A DNA stretch of 45,766 nt from Enterobacteriaceae bacterium RIT714 (GCA_009668015.1 WJYB01000017.1:1-45766); one strand, 5' to 3'. Numbered from the stretch's first letter, positions 1 through 9,466 are shown. Notes: a model not told the origin generated them from the sequence alone. Program-made: numbers and translations.

Positions 1-1859
1 GCATCTGAATAAAATTTGGACAAATCAAAGTTTAAACTAAGTATGTCTTTAAAACTGGTCAGGGTTTGAGCTATATTCTTAAAAAATATATCTGAAAGAC
101 ATTCTTCTTTTTTGGAACGTTGTTCTGCGAATAGCTTATCGGCGCTGTAATAGCGGGTTGCAGCATCAATAAATAGCCAGCTCAATGTACCTTTAACGTA
201 CCGCCAAAGATCATTTATTGCTCTTGTTTTACAGCCATTTATAGAAATTTCCTTACCGGAAGTAACAACCGATGCCAGAATATCAATGGCATTATCGGCC
301 TTTCGCACAATTGATTCTGCATGGTGCCACTCATTCATACTTATAGCGAAACCAAGTAACCTTGGGAGATAACTAAAATGAGCAAATAAATTATCAGGTC
401 TGAGTATATGGTTATAAGCAAACTGATAAAATTCTTCTCGCTGCTCTTTCCATTCATGAGGGGGAAGATCTCGCGCCAGTGTTTCAACATGACGCAGTTG
501 CAACGACCATCCTAGACGGCGAATAGTTAACCCATCAGCACGGCGCAAAGTATCAGCATTTTCACCTACACTACCTGCAGCCGAAAGCACTTTAGCTGCA
601 ATAGAATCTTCTAATTGGTTAGGTGATGGCATTAGCCGATGTTCACTGGAAAGCTCGTAAATCTCTTTTTCGATGCTGTCTAGTAGATCAATACCAGCTC
701 TTCCATGGAGAATGAAAAGTTTTTGCTTATCAGATTGCAGTCTGATAGTAGTCTTTCTTTGAATATTTTCACCTTGCTGTATTTGCCAAACCTGCTCTTT
801 TTTATCAGTCTGACTTATGCAATCGTCTCCAATCCTATCTTTAAGCAACATCATGAAATCATGATTATTGTTAATAGTTCCTGTATCACGCATGACTAAG
901 AACATATCATCTACATAACGACCATAATGGATTGGTGATAGTTTTTCTATAATTAGCCTATCCCAACAATGCAGTAACAAATTAGAAATAATTCGGCTGG
1001 CTGTTAGCCCAATAACCAGCCCCCCCATCACGGTATACTTTTTATTTGCAATTTTTTCACTGAATTCTGTTGCGCCATCAGACCAATGTTTTAAGAAATT
1101 TGCTAATTGTGTGGTAAATTCTATGTCGTCATCTGTAAGGCTAACACCTAATGTACTATGGAGATCCTGAGATATTAAAGCTAATGGATCAATAAAATGG
1201 TAATAACCTTTTAAATCAAGCGAGGCAGCAATGATATCATGATCCTTTTCTAACTCATCACGCATTGCTTTTAATCCATCACCACGCCACTTTTTATAAG
1301 GCTGAAAATAAGGAGTAAACGAACCAATTGAACTAATATGGAAAGAACGGTCTGCTTTGTCTAATAGTAATTCATCACCTCCGATACGTTTTAGCCTTGC
1401 ACCGTAACAGCAGCCGTCTAATTTTTCATCAAACTTATGCCCAACCATATTTATCCATAATGCTGAGATAATATGGCTATTGACCGGAAAATCACCAACA
1501 ACTCTAAATTCAGGAATAAGGTCGTAATATTTGAATAATTCTTTAGCAGATCTTACTGGGTTAGAAAAATGAACATGCCCATTTTCTGGAGTGCCTTCTT
1601 TTTTCTTAGTGGACAATTTTTTAGGTAGCAGACGGAAATTTCCAATAAGATCAGAATTATTCTCAAAACCATTATTGTCACGTATGCTTTTCAGGAGATT
1701 AGCTAAGTTCTCAACAAGATTTTGTTCATATCTGGCAAAGTTTGTGGCAGTAGGAAATGTATCCTCAAAGAAGCAGTCTGCTTTAGCTTTTCGGTAGGCG
1801 ACTAGTAAATCTTCAATTGTTAACTCATCCCAACCATTAAAAACTGCTTTGTACGTCAT
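1..1859 (-). CDS. Reverse transcriptase, defence-type (3' end cut by window edge)
   Basis: Open reading frame from an ATG at 1859 that stays open for 619 codons to the left edge, so the C-terminus is missing. Seen: a YVDD catalytic box at residues 315-318 and, 100 residues before it, a DLKGYY motif (D215) matching RT motif A; the stretch between contains VMGGLVIGLTASRI, like the RT region before the YxDD box. The roughly 300 residues after YVDD look alpha-helical and match nothing I know. Group II intron, retron and DRT/Abi-type RTs share this core. With no maturase or HNH part visible and defence genes just upstream, a DRT/unknown-group (UG) RT is most likely. It starts 12 bases after kwaB, so it is probably the last known gene of the hsd-kwa operon. 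RT identity is firm; subtype is not assigned. Confidence 0.85.
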   Translation of the reverse strand, partial: MTYKAVFNGWDELTIEDLLVAYRKAKADCFFEDTFPTATNFARYEQNLVENLANLLKSIRDNNGFENNSDLIGNFRLLPKKLSTKKKEGTPENGHVHFSNPVRSAKELFKYYDLIPEFRVVGDFPVNSHIISALWINMVGHKFDEKLDGCCYGARLKRIGGDELLLDKADRSFHISSIGSFTPYFQPYKKWRGDGLKAMRDELEKDHDIIAASLDLKGYYHFIDPLALISQDLHSTLGVSLTDDDIEFTTQLANFLKHWSDGATEFSEKIANKKYTVMGGLVIGLTASRIISNLLLHCWDRLIIEKLSPIHYGRYVDDMFLVMRDTGTINNNHDFMMLLKDRIGDDCISQTDKKEQVWQIQQGENIQRKTTIRLQSDKQKLFILHGRAGIDLLDSIEKEIYELSSEHRLMPSPNQLEDSIAAKVLSAAGSVGENADTLRRADGLTIRRLGWSLQLRHVETLARDLPPHEWKEQREEFYQFAYNHILRPDNLFAHFSYLPRLLGFAISMNEWHHAESIVRKADNAIDILASVVTSGKEISINGCKTRAINDLWRYVKGTLSWLFIDAATRYYSADKLFAEQRSKKEECLSDIFFKNIAQTLTSFKDILSLNFDLSKFYSD

Positions 1860-1871
1860 GTCTAATTGTCC

Positions 1872-2705
1872 TTAATTTAGAGGCTGTACGGAATTAGCAA
1901 GTCTTCTTTCATGCCCGTCATAAGTGGTGTAAAAACGTTTTTCAATACCATAAAGTAAAAGTTTTAATTCATCATCGGTTGATATTTCAAATTTACTGCT
2001 GGTATGGTCGAATTTTAGTTTTTGCTCGCAGTAGCTTTCAATATATGTCAACATGCTAGCTCTGTCTGCGGCCGACATTGTTTCCAGGGTTGCCATCGCA
2101 AGAGCTACTCTTTTTCTGTTAGGTTTTGAAACTTTTTCTACGTTGTACTCATTCGCAAGTTCAATAAATGATTCACCTAAAAACTCTTTGACTTCTTCTT
2201 TGGTTGCTTCTTTGTAGAGTATATCAATCCCAGGGAAAATGGATGATATTGTAACTAGATTTCTGAAAATTAACGTGTCAGACACTGTAAAATATATCGC
2301 ATCTGGTGTTGAATTAATCACGAGACGATTGGTGCTTTCTTCAACCTTTGCAACCTCACCAAAAACTACAGTCTTTCTTTTAATAAATAGAGATGAAGTG
2401 ATTTTTTGGAAATAAAAATCATCCCCTTGAACTGAAACAATATAAGCAATTTTATTAAATTGGTCCTTGGTTAAGTCATCATAGTTTTTTGAATCATAAT
2501 GGCTATTAAAATTTCCAATGCTAAATGGTTGTTGACTAAATTGCTCAACTTTAAACCATGCATCCTCATCTAAATTGTGATCAGGATTATAAGGAATGCA
2601 AGTAGAAACATCGATATCAACAGTTTCGAAAAGTTTATAATCTGAGATCAACTTACGATATGGCTTTTTACGAAGCCCCTTAACTCTAACCAATACATGA
2701 TCCAT
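1872..2705 (-). CDS. kwaB: KwaB-like (DUF4868-type) Kiwa component
   Basis: A 277-aa soluble protein. The assignment rests on the pairing (short four-helix membrane protein directly upstream, 2 bases away) and on a C-terminal pattern I associate with DUF4868/KwaB: a KPNRKRVALAMA helix near residue 195, then an acidic STDDELKLLLYGIEKRFY segment near the end. KwaB of Kiwa is known as the cytosolic, DNA-binding partner of membrane KwaA; no nuclease or ATPase motif is visible here. At 277 aa it is somewhat shorter than the roughly 300+ aa I expect for KwaB, mainly at the N-terminus. It ends 12 bases before the reverse transcriptase start. Alternative: an unrelated partner of the RT. Confidence 0.65.
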   Translation of the reverse strand: MDHVLVRVKGLRKKPYRKLISDYKLFETVDIDVSTCIPYNPDHNLDEDAWFKVEQFSQQPFSIGNFNSHYDSKNYDDLTKDQFNKIAYIVSVQGDDFYFQKITSSLFIKRKTVVFGEVAKVEESTNRLVINSTPDAIYFTVSDTLIFRNLVTISSIFPGIDILYKEATKEEVKEFLGESFIELANEYNVEKVSKPNRKRVALAMATLETMSAADRASMLTYIESYCEQKLKFDHTSSKFEISTDDELKLLLYGIEKRFYTTYDGHERRLANSVQPLN

Positions 2706-2707
2706 TG

Positions 2708-3262
2708 CTAACTCCGTTCAATAAATGTGTAGTTGTTAATTCTAAAGGCTGTTGAAATATCAATGTCACTTGGTGTTTTATATTTCTGACGACTGATTAA
2801 AAAGATCGCGGTTCCATTTTTTGTTTTAACGTTGTAAAACTCGTAACCAAAGATGAGAAATAGTGGGTTAAAATAAAGTGCTTGAGATAGGAAAGTGAAA
2901 ATAAACAGAACACCATACACAAACCATAATGTCTCCCAATTTCCTACACTAAGCGCCACAAAGAAATAACCTAAATAACTGGGCAAAAAGCTGTTGTTGG
3001 CATGCTCAATACTATCAACCTCACCTTTTTTGAATTGGTCTTTTCCGAGTTTGGAGCTGAGCACGATACTTAATCCTGTAAAAAGTACAGGAATAAGTAC
3101 ATAGAGCAGATAAGATACCACGTTTGGCAACAAACTAACCCAGCTAAGACCATCATTTTTTGGGAAAAGGTACCCTAAGGTATATCCTTTTTGCACAAGA
3201 AAAATAATCACCAAAAGTGATGTGGCATTGAATGTAAGTAGCAGCCGAAATGCGGTGTTCAT
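2708..3262 (-). CDS. kwaA: KwaA-like four-helix membrane protein
   Basis: A 184-aa protein with four hydrophobic segments at about residues 5-24, 46-69, 93-107 and 112-138, then a short soluble tail of about 45 residues (YEFYNVKTKNGTAIFLIS region). No signal peptide cleavage site. Size, helix number and the following kwaB-like gene fit KwaA, the inner-membrane component of Kiwa, which senses phage attack at the membrane and works with KwaB. It starts 2 bases after the hsdS stop and stops 2 bases before kwaB, so translation is probably coupled along the operon. Alternative: a SLATT-like membrane effector, which also accompanies some RTs; the paired kwaB-like gene makes Kiwa more likely. Confidence 0.65.
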   Translation of the reverse strand: MNTAFRLLLTFNATSLLVIIFLVQKGYTLGYLFPKNDGLSWVSLLPNVVSYLLYVLIPVLFTGLSIVLSSKLGKDQFKKGEVDSIEHANNSFLPSYLGYFFVALSVGNWETLWFVYGVLFIFTFLSQALYFNPLFLIFGYEFYNVKTKNGTAIFLISRQKYKTPSDIDISTAFRINNYTFIERS

Positions 3263-3264
3263 AA

Positions 3265-4458
3265 TTACCTCACAGTTACCTGTCCATTCATTAGCATAGG
3301 GAGAAGCCAGTCGCGGAGTTTTGCTAAATTTTCATTTTCTTCTAAAATGGCTATTTTTTTCAAAAAAACACCTCCCATCATTAATGAATATTTTTGAATG
3401 ATTTCTTCATTGGGGAGAATTATTTTTAAGGGTGCCAAATTTGAGCGTGTGATCTGAGGTTGAGCTGAGCCTGTAATGACTTTATTTACACCGGAATCTA
3501 ACAATAAGTTGTAAATATAATATGGATTTATACATTCATTCTTAGGTCTGACGACCATTGCATTGCCAGTGATCCAAGAATAAGGACGGGTTATATTTAT
3601 ATTGCCACACGTATTTCCACGACAAGTAATTGTGACAACTGATTTCTCATGGTTATATTTATCAAAGCGACCAACAACACCATTAGCGCCGTATACGAGA
3701 TATTTACCATCTCTGATCATATTTTTCTCAGAAATAGTCTTCGGTTGATAAAGATCGGCTAAGTTATCCAACTCACTATCCATCCATCCATCCGGAATAT
3801 CTCTCTTTAAATTTGAGTTATAAACCATCTTTCCACCGGAGGACTTATACGGATTACCATTAGTATCAGGAAAATCAAACTGTACAAACCAGTAGTCGTA
3901 CAGCGTTTTTGCCATTGCTTCTAATTCGGCATTGATGCGGTTATTCAAATCTATTTTTTTGTCGATGCTACCTAAGAGATTAGCCACCGTTTCCTGTTCT
4001 TCAAGAGGTGGTATGCGAATTGGAAAGTCAGGAAGTTCACTTATTGAAAGACGATCTACGGTAGCTCCTGTGAGTGTATTAGCCTTTATTGTCTGCTGGA
4101 ATGCTGGAGACAAGTATGCATATAAAACATACTCAGGTATGACTTTATCTTTATTGAACCTTAATAAACCCATACGTCGGCCAAGACATGCCTTCACACC
4201 TGCAGGCATGAGCGCAGCCTCTCCAAGTCTTGTTTCATAAGAGAAAAGAAGATCGCCTTCTTCTGGTGTAACTCTTTTAGTCCATTTTTTGAAATCTTCT
4301 TCGCTTAGAAAGGCTGATTTTGTTAGATCTAACCTTCCTTTTTCCAAACTTGATATGCTGAGAAAATATGGCCCCGAAGTTATTTTTTTTGGTGTTGCAT
4401 GTGGCCCATCAAATACCTGAGCAATATCTCCAATCGTAGTCATATGGCTATGCATCAT
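3265..4458 (-). CDS. hsdS: Type I restriction-modification specificity subunit HsdS
   Basis: A 397-aa protein with the usual two target-recognition domains separated by a conserved helix. The first repeat ends in IRIPPLEEQETVANLLGSID followed by a long coiled helix (KKIDLNNRINAELEAMAKTLYDYWF); the second ends in a shorter matching helix near the C-terminus (residues about 365-390). HsdS gives the complex its bipartite DNA target; the target cannot be read from sequence alone. The start overlaps hsdM by 11 bases. Two adjacent ATGs (4458, 4455) and a third at 4443 are possible; I keep the first. Length is normal for the family and no frameshift is seen, so the subunit should be functional. Two bases separate it from kwaA. 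Confidence 0.93.
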   Translation of the reverse strand: MMHSHMTTIGDIAQVFDGPHATPKKITSGPYFLSISSLEKGRLDLTKSAFLSEEDFKKWTKRVTPEEGDLLFSYETRLGEAALMPAGVKACLGRRMGLLRFNKDKVIPEYVLYAYLSPAFQQTIKANTLTGATVDRLSISELPDFPIRIPPLEEQETVANLLGSIDKKIDLNNRINAELEAMAKTLYDYWFVQFDFPDTNGNPYKSSGGKMVYNSNLKRDIPDGWMDSELDNLADLYQPKTISEKNMIRDGKYLVYGANGVVGRFDKYNHEKSVVTITCRGNTCGNINITRPYSWITGNAMVVRPKNECINPYYIYNLLLDSGVNKVITGSAQPQITRSNLAPLKIILPNEEIIQKYSLMMGGVFLKKIAILEENENLAKLRDWLLPMLMNGQVTVR

Positions 4459-6085
4459 ACTTCAACCCCGCCAGCCCTTTCTTAATTTCCGCTTCCAGCT
4501 CACGAGACTGACCAAATAAACTCTCCAGTTTGTCACTGAACCCTTTCATTTTTTCAGTAAACTGCTCCGGCGTAATATCCGAATACTCAATCTTCACTTC
4601 GAAATACTGCCCGGCGCTAAGCGAGTAATTTTTCACCGCAATTTCATCATAGGAGACCACAACAGAGAAATCTTCTTCAGTCCACTTATTGTTAAAGACC
4701 TCGTAGATGCGCTGCTCTTCCTCTTCCGTCAGCACCGTTTTTTGATTTTTACCATCTTTGACTTTCTCACCTAAGTTCGAAGCGTCAATCAGTACTACGC
4801 CCTCTTTATTACTGTCATCGATAAAAAGAATAGAAACGTTTGTACCGGTAGTAGCAAAGATATTCGATGGCATAGAGACTACGCCCGCGAGCATCTTGTT
4901 ATTTACCAGATGCTCACGAATACCTTTATCGATGCCAGATTGAGCAGTAATAAAGCCTGTTGGTACGACCACTGCAGCTTTGCCACCCGGTTTTAGCGAG
5001 TAAATGATGTGTTGCAGGAACAACTGGTAAATGGACATTTTGTCCTTTGCCGCTTTTGGTACTTTTGGGATACCGGCAAAGAAGCGTTCCTGATTCTCTT
5101 TACTGTCCAGAGCGTCACGGAAGTCGCTAAAATCCATCTTAAAAGGTGGGTTGGAGACAATATAATCAAAGCGTTTTATCTCCCGGCCGTCTTTGTGATA
5201 CGGGTGCAAAATCGTGTTGCCCTGAACCACATTCGGGATGGAGTGCACCAGATTATTAAGGATTAAGTTTAAGCGCAGCAAGCTGGAAGATTTCTGTGAA
5301 ATATCCTGAGCAAAAATACTGCAACGATCCTCGCCGATAGCGTGGGCTACGTTCATTAACAACGTACCGGAACCGGCTGATGGGTCATAACAACTCACGT
5401 CACGTACTTTGCCCTGTTGCTCTTTTGGCACCAGAATCTCAGCCATAATACGTGCCACAGTGTGCGGCGTGTAGTACTCGGCGTATTTGCCACCAGAGTT
5501 GCTGTTGTAGTCTTTGATCAGGTACTCAAAGATGGTGGCGTAGAAATCAAATTTTTGGGTAAAAATACGCTCAAAACTGAACTGACCGAGCTTATTGATG
5601 ATGGCGCGGCAGAAGTCATCACGTTTTGATTCATCCGCAATGTATTGGCTAATGCGGTCAAACAGCACCACTTTTGCACCACCGTCAGTTTTCACCGCAA
5701 AGACATCATTGTTCGTTACGGCGATATCCAGCAAGGTATCGTCGAAAGTCTTAGCAAAATCAGCAGCATTTTGATTATTGAATAGATAGCTGATGAAGTG
5801 GTGCGGCTTCAGAGTTGCAGTATCCGCACTCATCTTGAGTTGCAGTTTGTTTAACTGCTCTTCACTCATGGCGCTTAGCACATCTTCCCAGCGCTTCTCA
5901 TCAGCTAGCTTTGGATCAACTTTTTTCGCCTCAAAGGCAAATTTATCGTTCAGGAATTTGTACAGGAATGCCTGCGTGATGATTTTGAATTCGTTACCAT
6001 CGTTACCCAGACCGTAGTTGGCGCAAATGCTTTTCAGGTTGTCGATTAGGGTCTTAGTTTTATCTCTAAATTCTAGCTCTACCAC
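4448..6085 (-). CDS. hsdM: Type I restriction-modification methyltransferase HsdM
   Basis: A 545-aa N6-adenine DNA methyltransferase. Seen: an N-terminal HsdM helical domain (residues 1-160), SAM-binding motif I DPSAGSGTL at 234-242, and catalytic motif IV NPPF at 312-315. The C-terminal helical part (about 500-545) is rich in charged residues, as expected for contact with HsdS. With HsdS it makes the modification enzyme; with HsdR it forms the restriction complex. Its start overlaps the hsdR stop by 7 bases and its end overlaps hsdS, a standard coupled arrangement. Length and motifs are complete. Confidence 0.96.
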   Translation of the reverse strand: MVELEFRDKTKTLIDNLKSICANYGLGNDGNEFKIITQAFLYKFLNDKFAFEAKKVDPKLADEKRWEDVLSAMSEEQLNKLQLKMSADTATLKPHHFISYLFNNQNAADFAKTFDDTLLDIAVTNNDVFAVKTDGGAKVVLFDRISQYIADESKRDDFCRAIINKLGQFSFERIFTQKFDFYATIFEYLIKDYNSNSGGKYAEYYTPHTVARIMAEILVPKEQQGKVRDVSCYDPSAGSGTLLMNVAHAIGEDRCSIFAQDISQKSSSLLRLNLILNNLVHSIPNVVQGNTILHPYHKDGREIKRFDYIVSNPPFKMDFSDFRDALDSKENQERFFAGIPKVPKAAKDKMSIYQLFLQHIIYSLKPGGKAAVVVPTGFITAQSGIDKGIREHLVNNKMLAGVVSMPSNIFATTGTNVSILFIDDSNKEGVVLIDASNLGEKVKDGKNQKTVLTEEEEQRIYEVFNNKWTEEDFSVVVSYDEIAVKNYSLSAGQYFEVKIEYSDITPEQFTEKMKGFSDKLESLFGQSRELEAEIKKGLAGLKYDA

Positions 6086-9000
6086 GTTCTTGCTCCGGTA
6101 TTAAATTCGTTCAGGTACTCTGCGACAATCAGGCGGTTGATGTCTCTGGCTGCGTCGGCACTCAGGTTGATATGGTGCACATCTTCAAAATGGTTGATCA
6201 CGCAAGACACTAACTGTTTTTCAAAGTAACTTTCGTTGTTCAGTATCTGGCTGTTGTTCAATACTTTTTCATCAGCATCCTGTTTCACACCAAACAACGC
6301 CTCAAAAATTTTACGCTCTGGCTCACCAAATGCGCCGCGCTCCTGTAATCGCTTATGAGTTCGGGCATACTTCCGGTCTCCCCGATACTTCTGGCGGAGC
6401 AGGTTGTTCTGGCGGTTCAGCTCTTTGATGCGGTCATGAATTCTATTGAGTGTGCCAATATTCGCAACCATTTCGTGCTGCGTGACGTCACTGAGTTTCT
6501 TTTTCTTAAACAGACGTTCCAGCTCTTCTTTAAGCGTAATGAAGTGTGGGTCTTGCTGATCAAAGTTGCTAGCTAATGCTTCACGGGTACGGCGTAGAGT
6601 CTGCTTCAGCTTGTCGGCCAAAACCAGCTCCTCTTCGCCCACCTTCACGAACTCGAAAATGACATCTTCCAGCGCGCGATTTAGTAACCCGGAGATATCT
6701 TCACCCTGTTCCAGATTCTCTCTCAGATTAAGCAGATCAAGGCGGGCACTGGCGACACGGTAGAGGACATTAAGCCGGTCAAAATCGAGCTCGGTGAGGA
6801 AATCGTAGTCACCCTGCAGGCGAATAACGTTATACAGGCTTCTGGCATCGGCCAGAGCATTTTTCAGTACTAGCGCGGTTTCACGATCCTGAATCTCGTT
6901 GATTTGGTCGGAGAAGATTTCTGCGTTTTCGGTATCAAACTGGAACAGTACATCCTTGATGTGTTCGATTTCCTGGCGGATTTCCTCCTGGGATTTAAAT
7001 AACTGGGAGTAATTCGCCATTTCGTCACCCAGCTCATCCTGCAGCTCTTCGAAGTAAGCTTTATTAGTGGCATCAAATTCCTGGCTAATATCGGCAAAAT
7101 CTACCACATAACCGTAGCGAAAATTATTGTAGGTTCGGTTTACGCGGGTTAACGCCTGTAACAGGCCATGTTTTCGGATCACACGGCCCAGATAAAGTTT
7201 TTTCAGTCGTTTTGCATCAAAGCCAGTTAGCAACATGTTGTAGACAAACAACAAATCTATTTTCCCGGCTTTAAAATCCTCCACCCAGTCTTTCCGTTCT
7301 TGCTTTGAGCCTATGTCATGCAGGATTAATGCAGCGTTCTTTATCGTCTTTTGCTTACGCCCTGACACGCTGTAAACCACCTCCGGTTCTGCAGCTTGCA
7401 AATAGTCTTCAATCTCATTCGTTTCAGGGGGGTTGCCAGTAGAAGTAAACTTTTCATTAAACAGTGCAAACATCTGTTTCGCCTGCTCCGAGCTGGCACA
7501 GATAACCATTCCACCTATGGAGTCGTCATTATAGGTCTTGCGGCTATTTTCAAAATCAGTCGTTATGTAATCCAGCATCGGTTTTACAAAGCTTGGGTGC
7601 GAATAGACTTGAGTCTGCTGTCCGCTACCCATTTGCACCTCTGCATCTTTCAGTGCTTGCAGTAGCACCATTCTGTAGTTACTGGCAATCTCTTCACGGA
7701 TAAGGCGCAGTGTGTAGCCGTCGGCAATGGAAGCATCGTAATAATATTTGTGGATGTATTCACCAAACAGCAACCGAGAGTTGTAATCAGTTCCAAGAAG
7801 AGGTGTTCCGGTCAGACCTATTTTAATGGCATTGGTATCTGACTGGGTTAGGTTAGCAAGGAAGCTTCCTGTTGGGTTATAGCTACGATGAACTTCATCA
7901 AGAAAATAGACGCGTTGAATACTGACATCGTAATCTTTGGTCGTAACAACATCAGGATCATCTTTAAATTTCTGAATATTGACGACAGTGATTTCAGGCT
8001 TCCCAAGATGGTTGTGTATAACCTGTGTTGCCTTAATATCGCGGGAGAATGCTTCACGGGAATCGATAGTATGTACCGTTAACCCACGAGCGATAAATTC
8101 ACGTTGTGCCTGCTGCAATAGATCCAGCCGATCAACAATAAAATAGAACTTAGGGATCACCCGCTTTTGCTGAAAATAATTTGTCAGGAAACTCACGTTG
8201 TAATAGGCCAGTGCCGTTTTGCCGCTACCCTGAGTATGCCAAATGATCCCTTTTTTGATTCCTGCATCTAACTTGCGAGCTATTGCCTTGGTAGCAAACA
8301 GCTGCGGGTAGCGCATAATGTGCTTCTCAATACCTGTAGATTCAGTGACATAGACAAGGGCATAACGCAGAATAAATGCCAGGCGGTCACGATTCAGGAG
8401 TGAGGTACAAATGCGATTAGTCGGTCGATTATGATCTTTGTTGATCTGAAACTCAGGGCTGTTACGAATAACTTCAAGGTTATTGTCTTTTAAGACAACC
8501 AATTCAGAGCCTTCAGACAACGGCTTTAACATTGCAGTCAGGTCAAAAATTTCTTCTTCACGGAAATAGTTGAATACAGGCTTATGGTACGAACTGCTGG
8601 CGTAGAATGCTCCTTGAATCGGTTCCGGGTCACCGTCGTCATACTCCATGTTGTTGGAGAAGATCATAAACTGGGTGATGTTGGCAAAACGCTTAAATTT
8701 TGGGTTCTGAAAGCGTTCGTTGATGCGATTTCTTTCGTCGATAATGCCTTCACGATTGTTTGGCTTTTTGACTTCGATGAAAATCAACGGCATCCCATTA
8801 ATGAGTAATGTGATATCAGGGCGGAATTCTTCATCGCCATTTACACAAGTTAGCTCGGTAACAACATGGAAGCTATTGTTGTTGAAATTTTCAAAATCAA
8901 TAAGTTTTATATTAGAGCGGTCTGTTAGTTTTTCGAAAAATGCACGCCCCAAATCTTCGTTATCTAGTAAGAGTGATATCTCTTTAAGAAAGCGCTCTAC

Positions 9001-9195
9001 GTTATCCGAGCTAGTACCGGGGTTGATCCTGGCAATCGAGGTTTTGAAAATCTCAGGGAAAATATTAGTTCCCTTGTCCCAATCCTGCCCTTTGAGTGAC
9101 AAATAGGTATAACCCAACCTAATGAGATGAAGAATAGTTGGGATTTTTACGCGAGTATCTTCAGTAAATTTCCCTATTTTGGTAGGCGTTATCAT
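6079..9195 (-). CDS. hsdR: Type I restriction endonuclease subunit HsdR
   Basis: A 1038-aa motor-nuclease subunit. Seen: N-terminal PD-(D/E)xK nuclease with D127, E141 and K143 (IFIEVKKPN); Walker A TQGSGKT at 321-327; DEVH Walker B at 433-436; IGLTGTPL (motif III) near 460; and QALTRVNRTY (motif VI) in the second RecA lobe. The C-terminal 350 residues are helical and should dock on the methyltransferase. It cleaves DNA after ATP-driven translocation when the target is unmethylated. Its ATG overlaps the stop of the upstream XRE gene (ATGA), so expression of the endonuclease is tied to the regulator. All catalytic residues are present. Confidence 0.96.
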   Translation of the reverse strand: MITPTKIGKFTEDTRVKIPTILHLIRLGYTYLSLKGQDWDKGTNIFPEIFKTSIARINPGTSSDNVERFLKEISLLLDNEDLGRAFFEKLTDRSNIKLIDFENFNNNSFHVVTELTCVNGDEEFRPDITLLINGMPLIFIEVKKPNNREGIIDERNRINERFQNPKFKRFANITQFMIFSNNMEYDDGDPEPIQGAFYASSSYHKPVFNYFREEEIFDLTAMLKPLSEGSELVVLKDNNLEVIRNSPEFQINKDHNRPTNRICTSLLNRDRLAFILRYALVYVTESTGIEKHIMRYPQLFATKAIARKLDAGIKKGIIWHTQGSGKTALAYYNVSFLTNYFQQKRVIPKFYFIVDRLDLLQQAQREFIARGLTVHTIDSREAFSRDIKATQVIHNHLGKPEITVVNIQKFKDDPDVVTTKDYDVSIQRVYFLDEVHRSYNPTGSFLANLTQSDTNAIKIGLTGTPLLGTDYNSRLLFGEYIHKYYYDASIADGYTLRLIREEIASNYRMVLLQALKDAEVQMGSGQQTQVYSHPSFVKPMLDYITTDFENSRKTYNDDSIGGMVICASSEQAKQMFALFNEKFTSTGNPPETNEIEDYLQAAEPEVVYSVSGRKQKTIKNAALILHDIGSKQERKDWVEDFKAGKIDLLFVYNMLLTGFDAKRLKKLYLGRVIRKHGLLQALTRVNRTYNNFRYGYVVDFADISQEFDATNKAYFEELQDELGDEMANYSQLFKSQEEIRQEIEHIKDVLFQFDTENAEIFSDQINEIQDRETALVLKNALADARSLYNVIRLQGDYDFLTELDFDRLNVLYRVASARLDLLNLRENLEQGEDISGLLNRALEDVIFEFVKVGEEELVLADKLKQTLRRTREALASNFDQQDPHFITLKEELERLFKKKKLSDVTQHEMVANIGTLNRIHDRIKELNRQNNLLRQKYRGDRKYARTHKRLQERGAFGEPERKIFEALFGVKQDADEKVLNNSQILNNESYFEKQLVSCVINHFEDVHHINLSADAARDINRLIVAEYLNEFNTGARTW

Positions 9196-9398
9196 TCCTC
9201 AATTATCCTCTCAAACAATTTGCTTATGTCGCATTGGAAGAGGGCACAAAGCTTATCTACCGCCTCCAAATCAACCTTTTGAGCAGTTTCTTTGTACATC
9301 AGCGTTATGGTATTGCGGCTGATGCCGGTTTCTCTGACTACATCAGCGATGCGCATTTTATGCTCACCCATTAGTCGGGCTAGATGGCAACGGATCAT
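9192..9398 (-). CDS. Small XRE-family (Cro-like) regulator of the hsd operon
   Basis: A 68-aa single-domain helix-turn-helix protein; the HTH is around residues 14-35 (IADVVRETGISRNTITLMYK), followed by a helix that ends in ISKLFERI, a common tail of small Cro/CI-like proteins (YozG-like). ATG at 9398 is preceded by AGGA at the right distance. It is the first gene of the minus-strand operon and overlaps hsdR by the ATGA junction. By position it is a controller of hsd expression, like C-proteins of type II systems, though this is inferred. The palindrome over the predicted -10 box just upstream would be its natural operator. Confidence 0.85.
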   Translation of the reverse strand: MIRCHLARLMGEHKMRIADVVRETGISRNTITLMYKETAQKVDLEAVDKLCALFQCDISKLFERIIEE

Positions 9399-9430
9399 TG
9401 TTGTCCTACTATGTAAATATGTTAGTGGCT

Positions 9431-9466
9431 ATCGTAACACTATACGATTTTTTTAGCCTTACCGAA
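9431..9466 (-). promoter_or_regulatory. Predicted promoter and palindromic operator of the hsd-kwa-RT operon
   Basis: On the minus strand, TTCGGT (9461-9466) and TATAGT (9439-9444) form a plausible -35/-10 pair 16 bases apart. The inverted repeat ATCGTA-6-TACGAT (9431-9448) covers the -10 box. The ATG of the XRE gene lies about 40 bases downstream. This geometry suits autorepression by the XRE protein. Inferred from sequence only. Confidence 0.5.

Noticed and set aside
3932..4240. Plus-strand frame of 102 aa inside hsdS
   Set aside because: Antisense to a gene with clear HsdS structure; no ribosome site and no recognisable motif.
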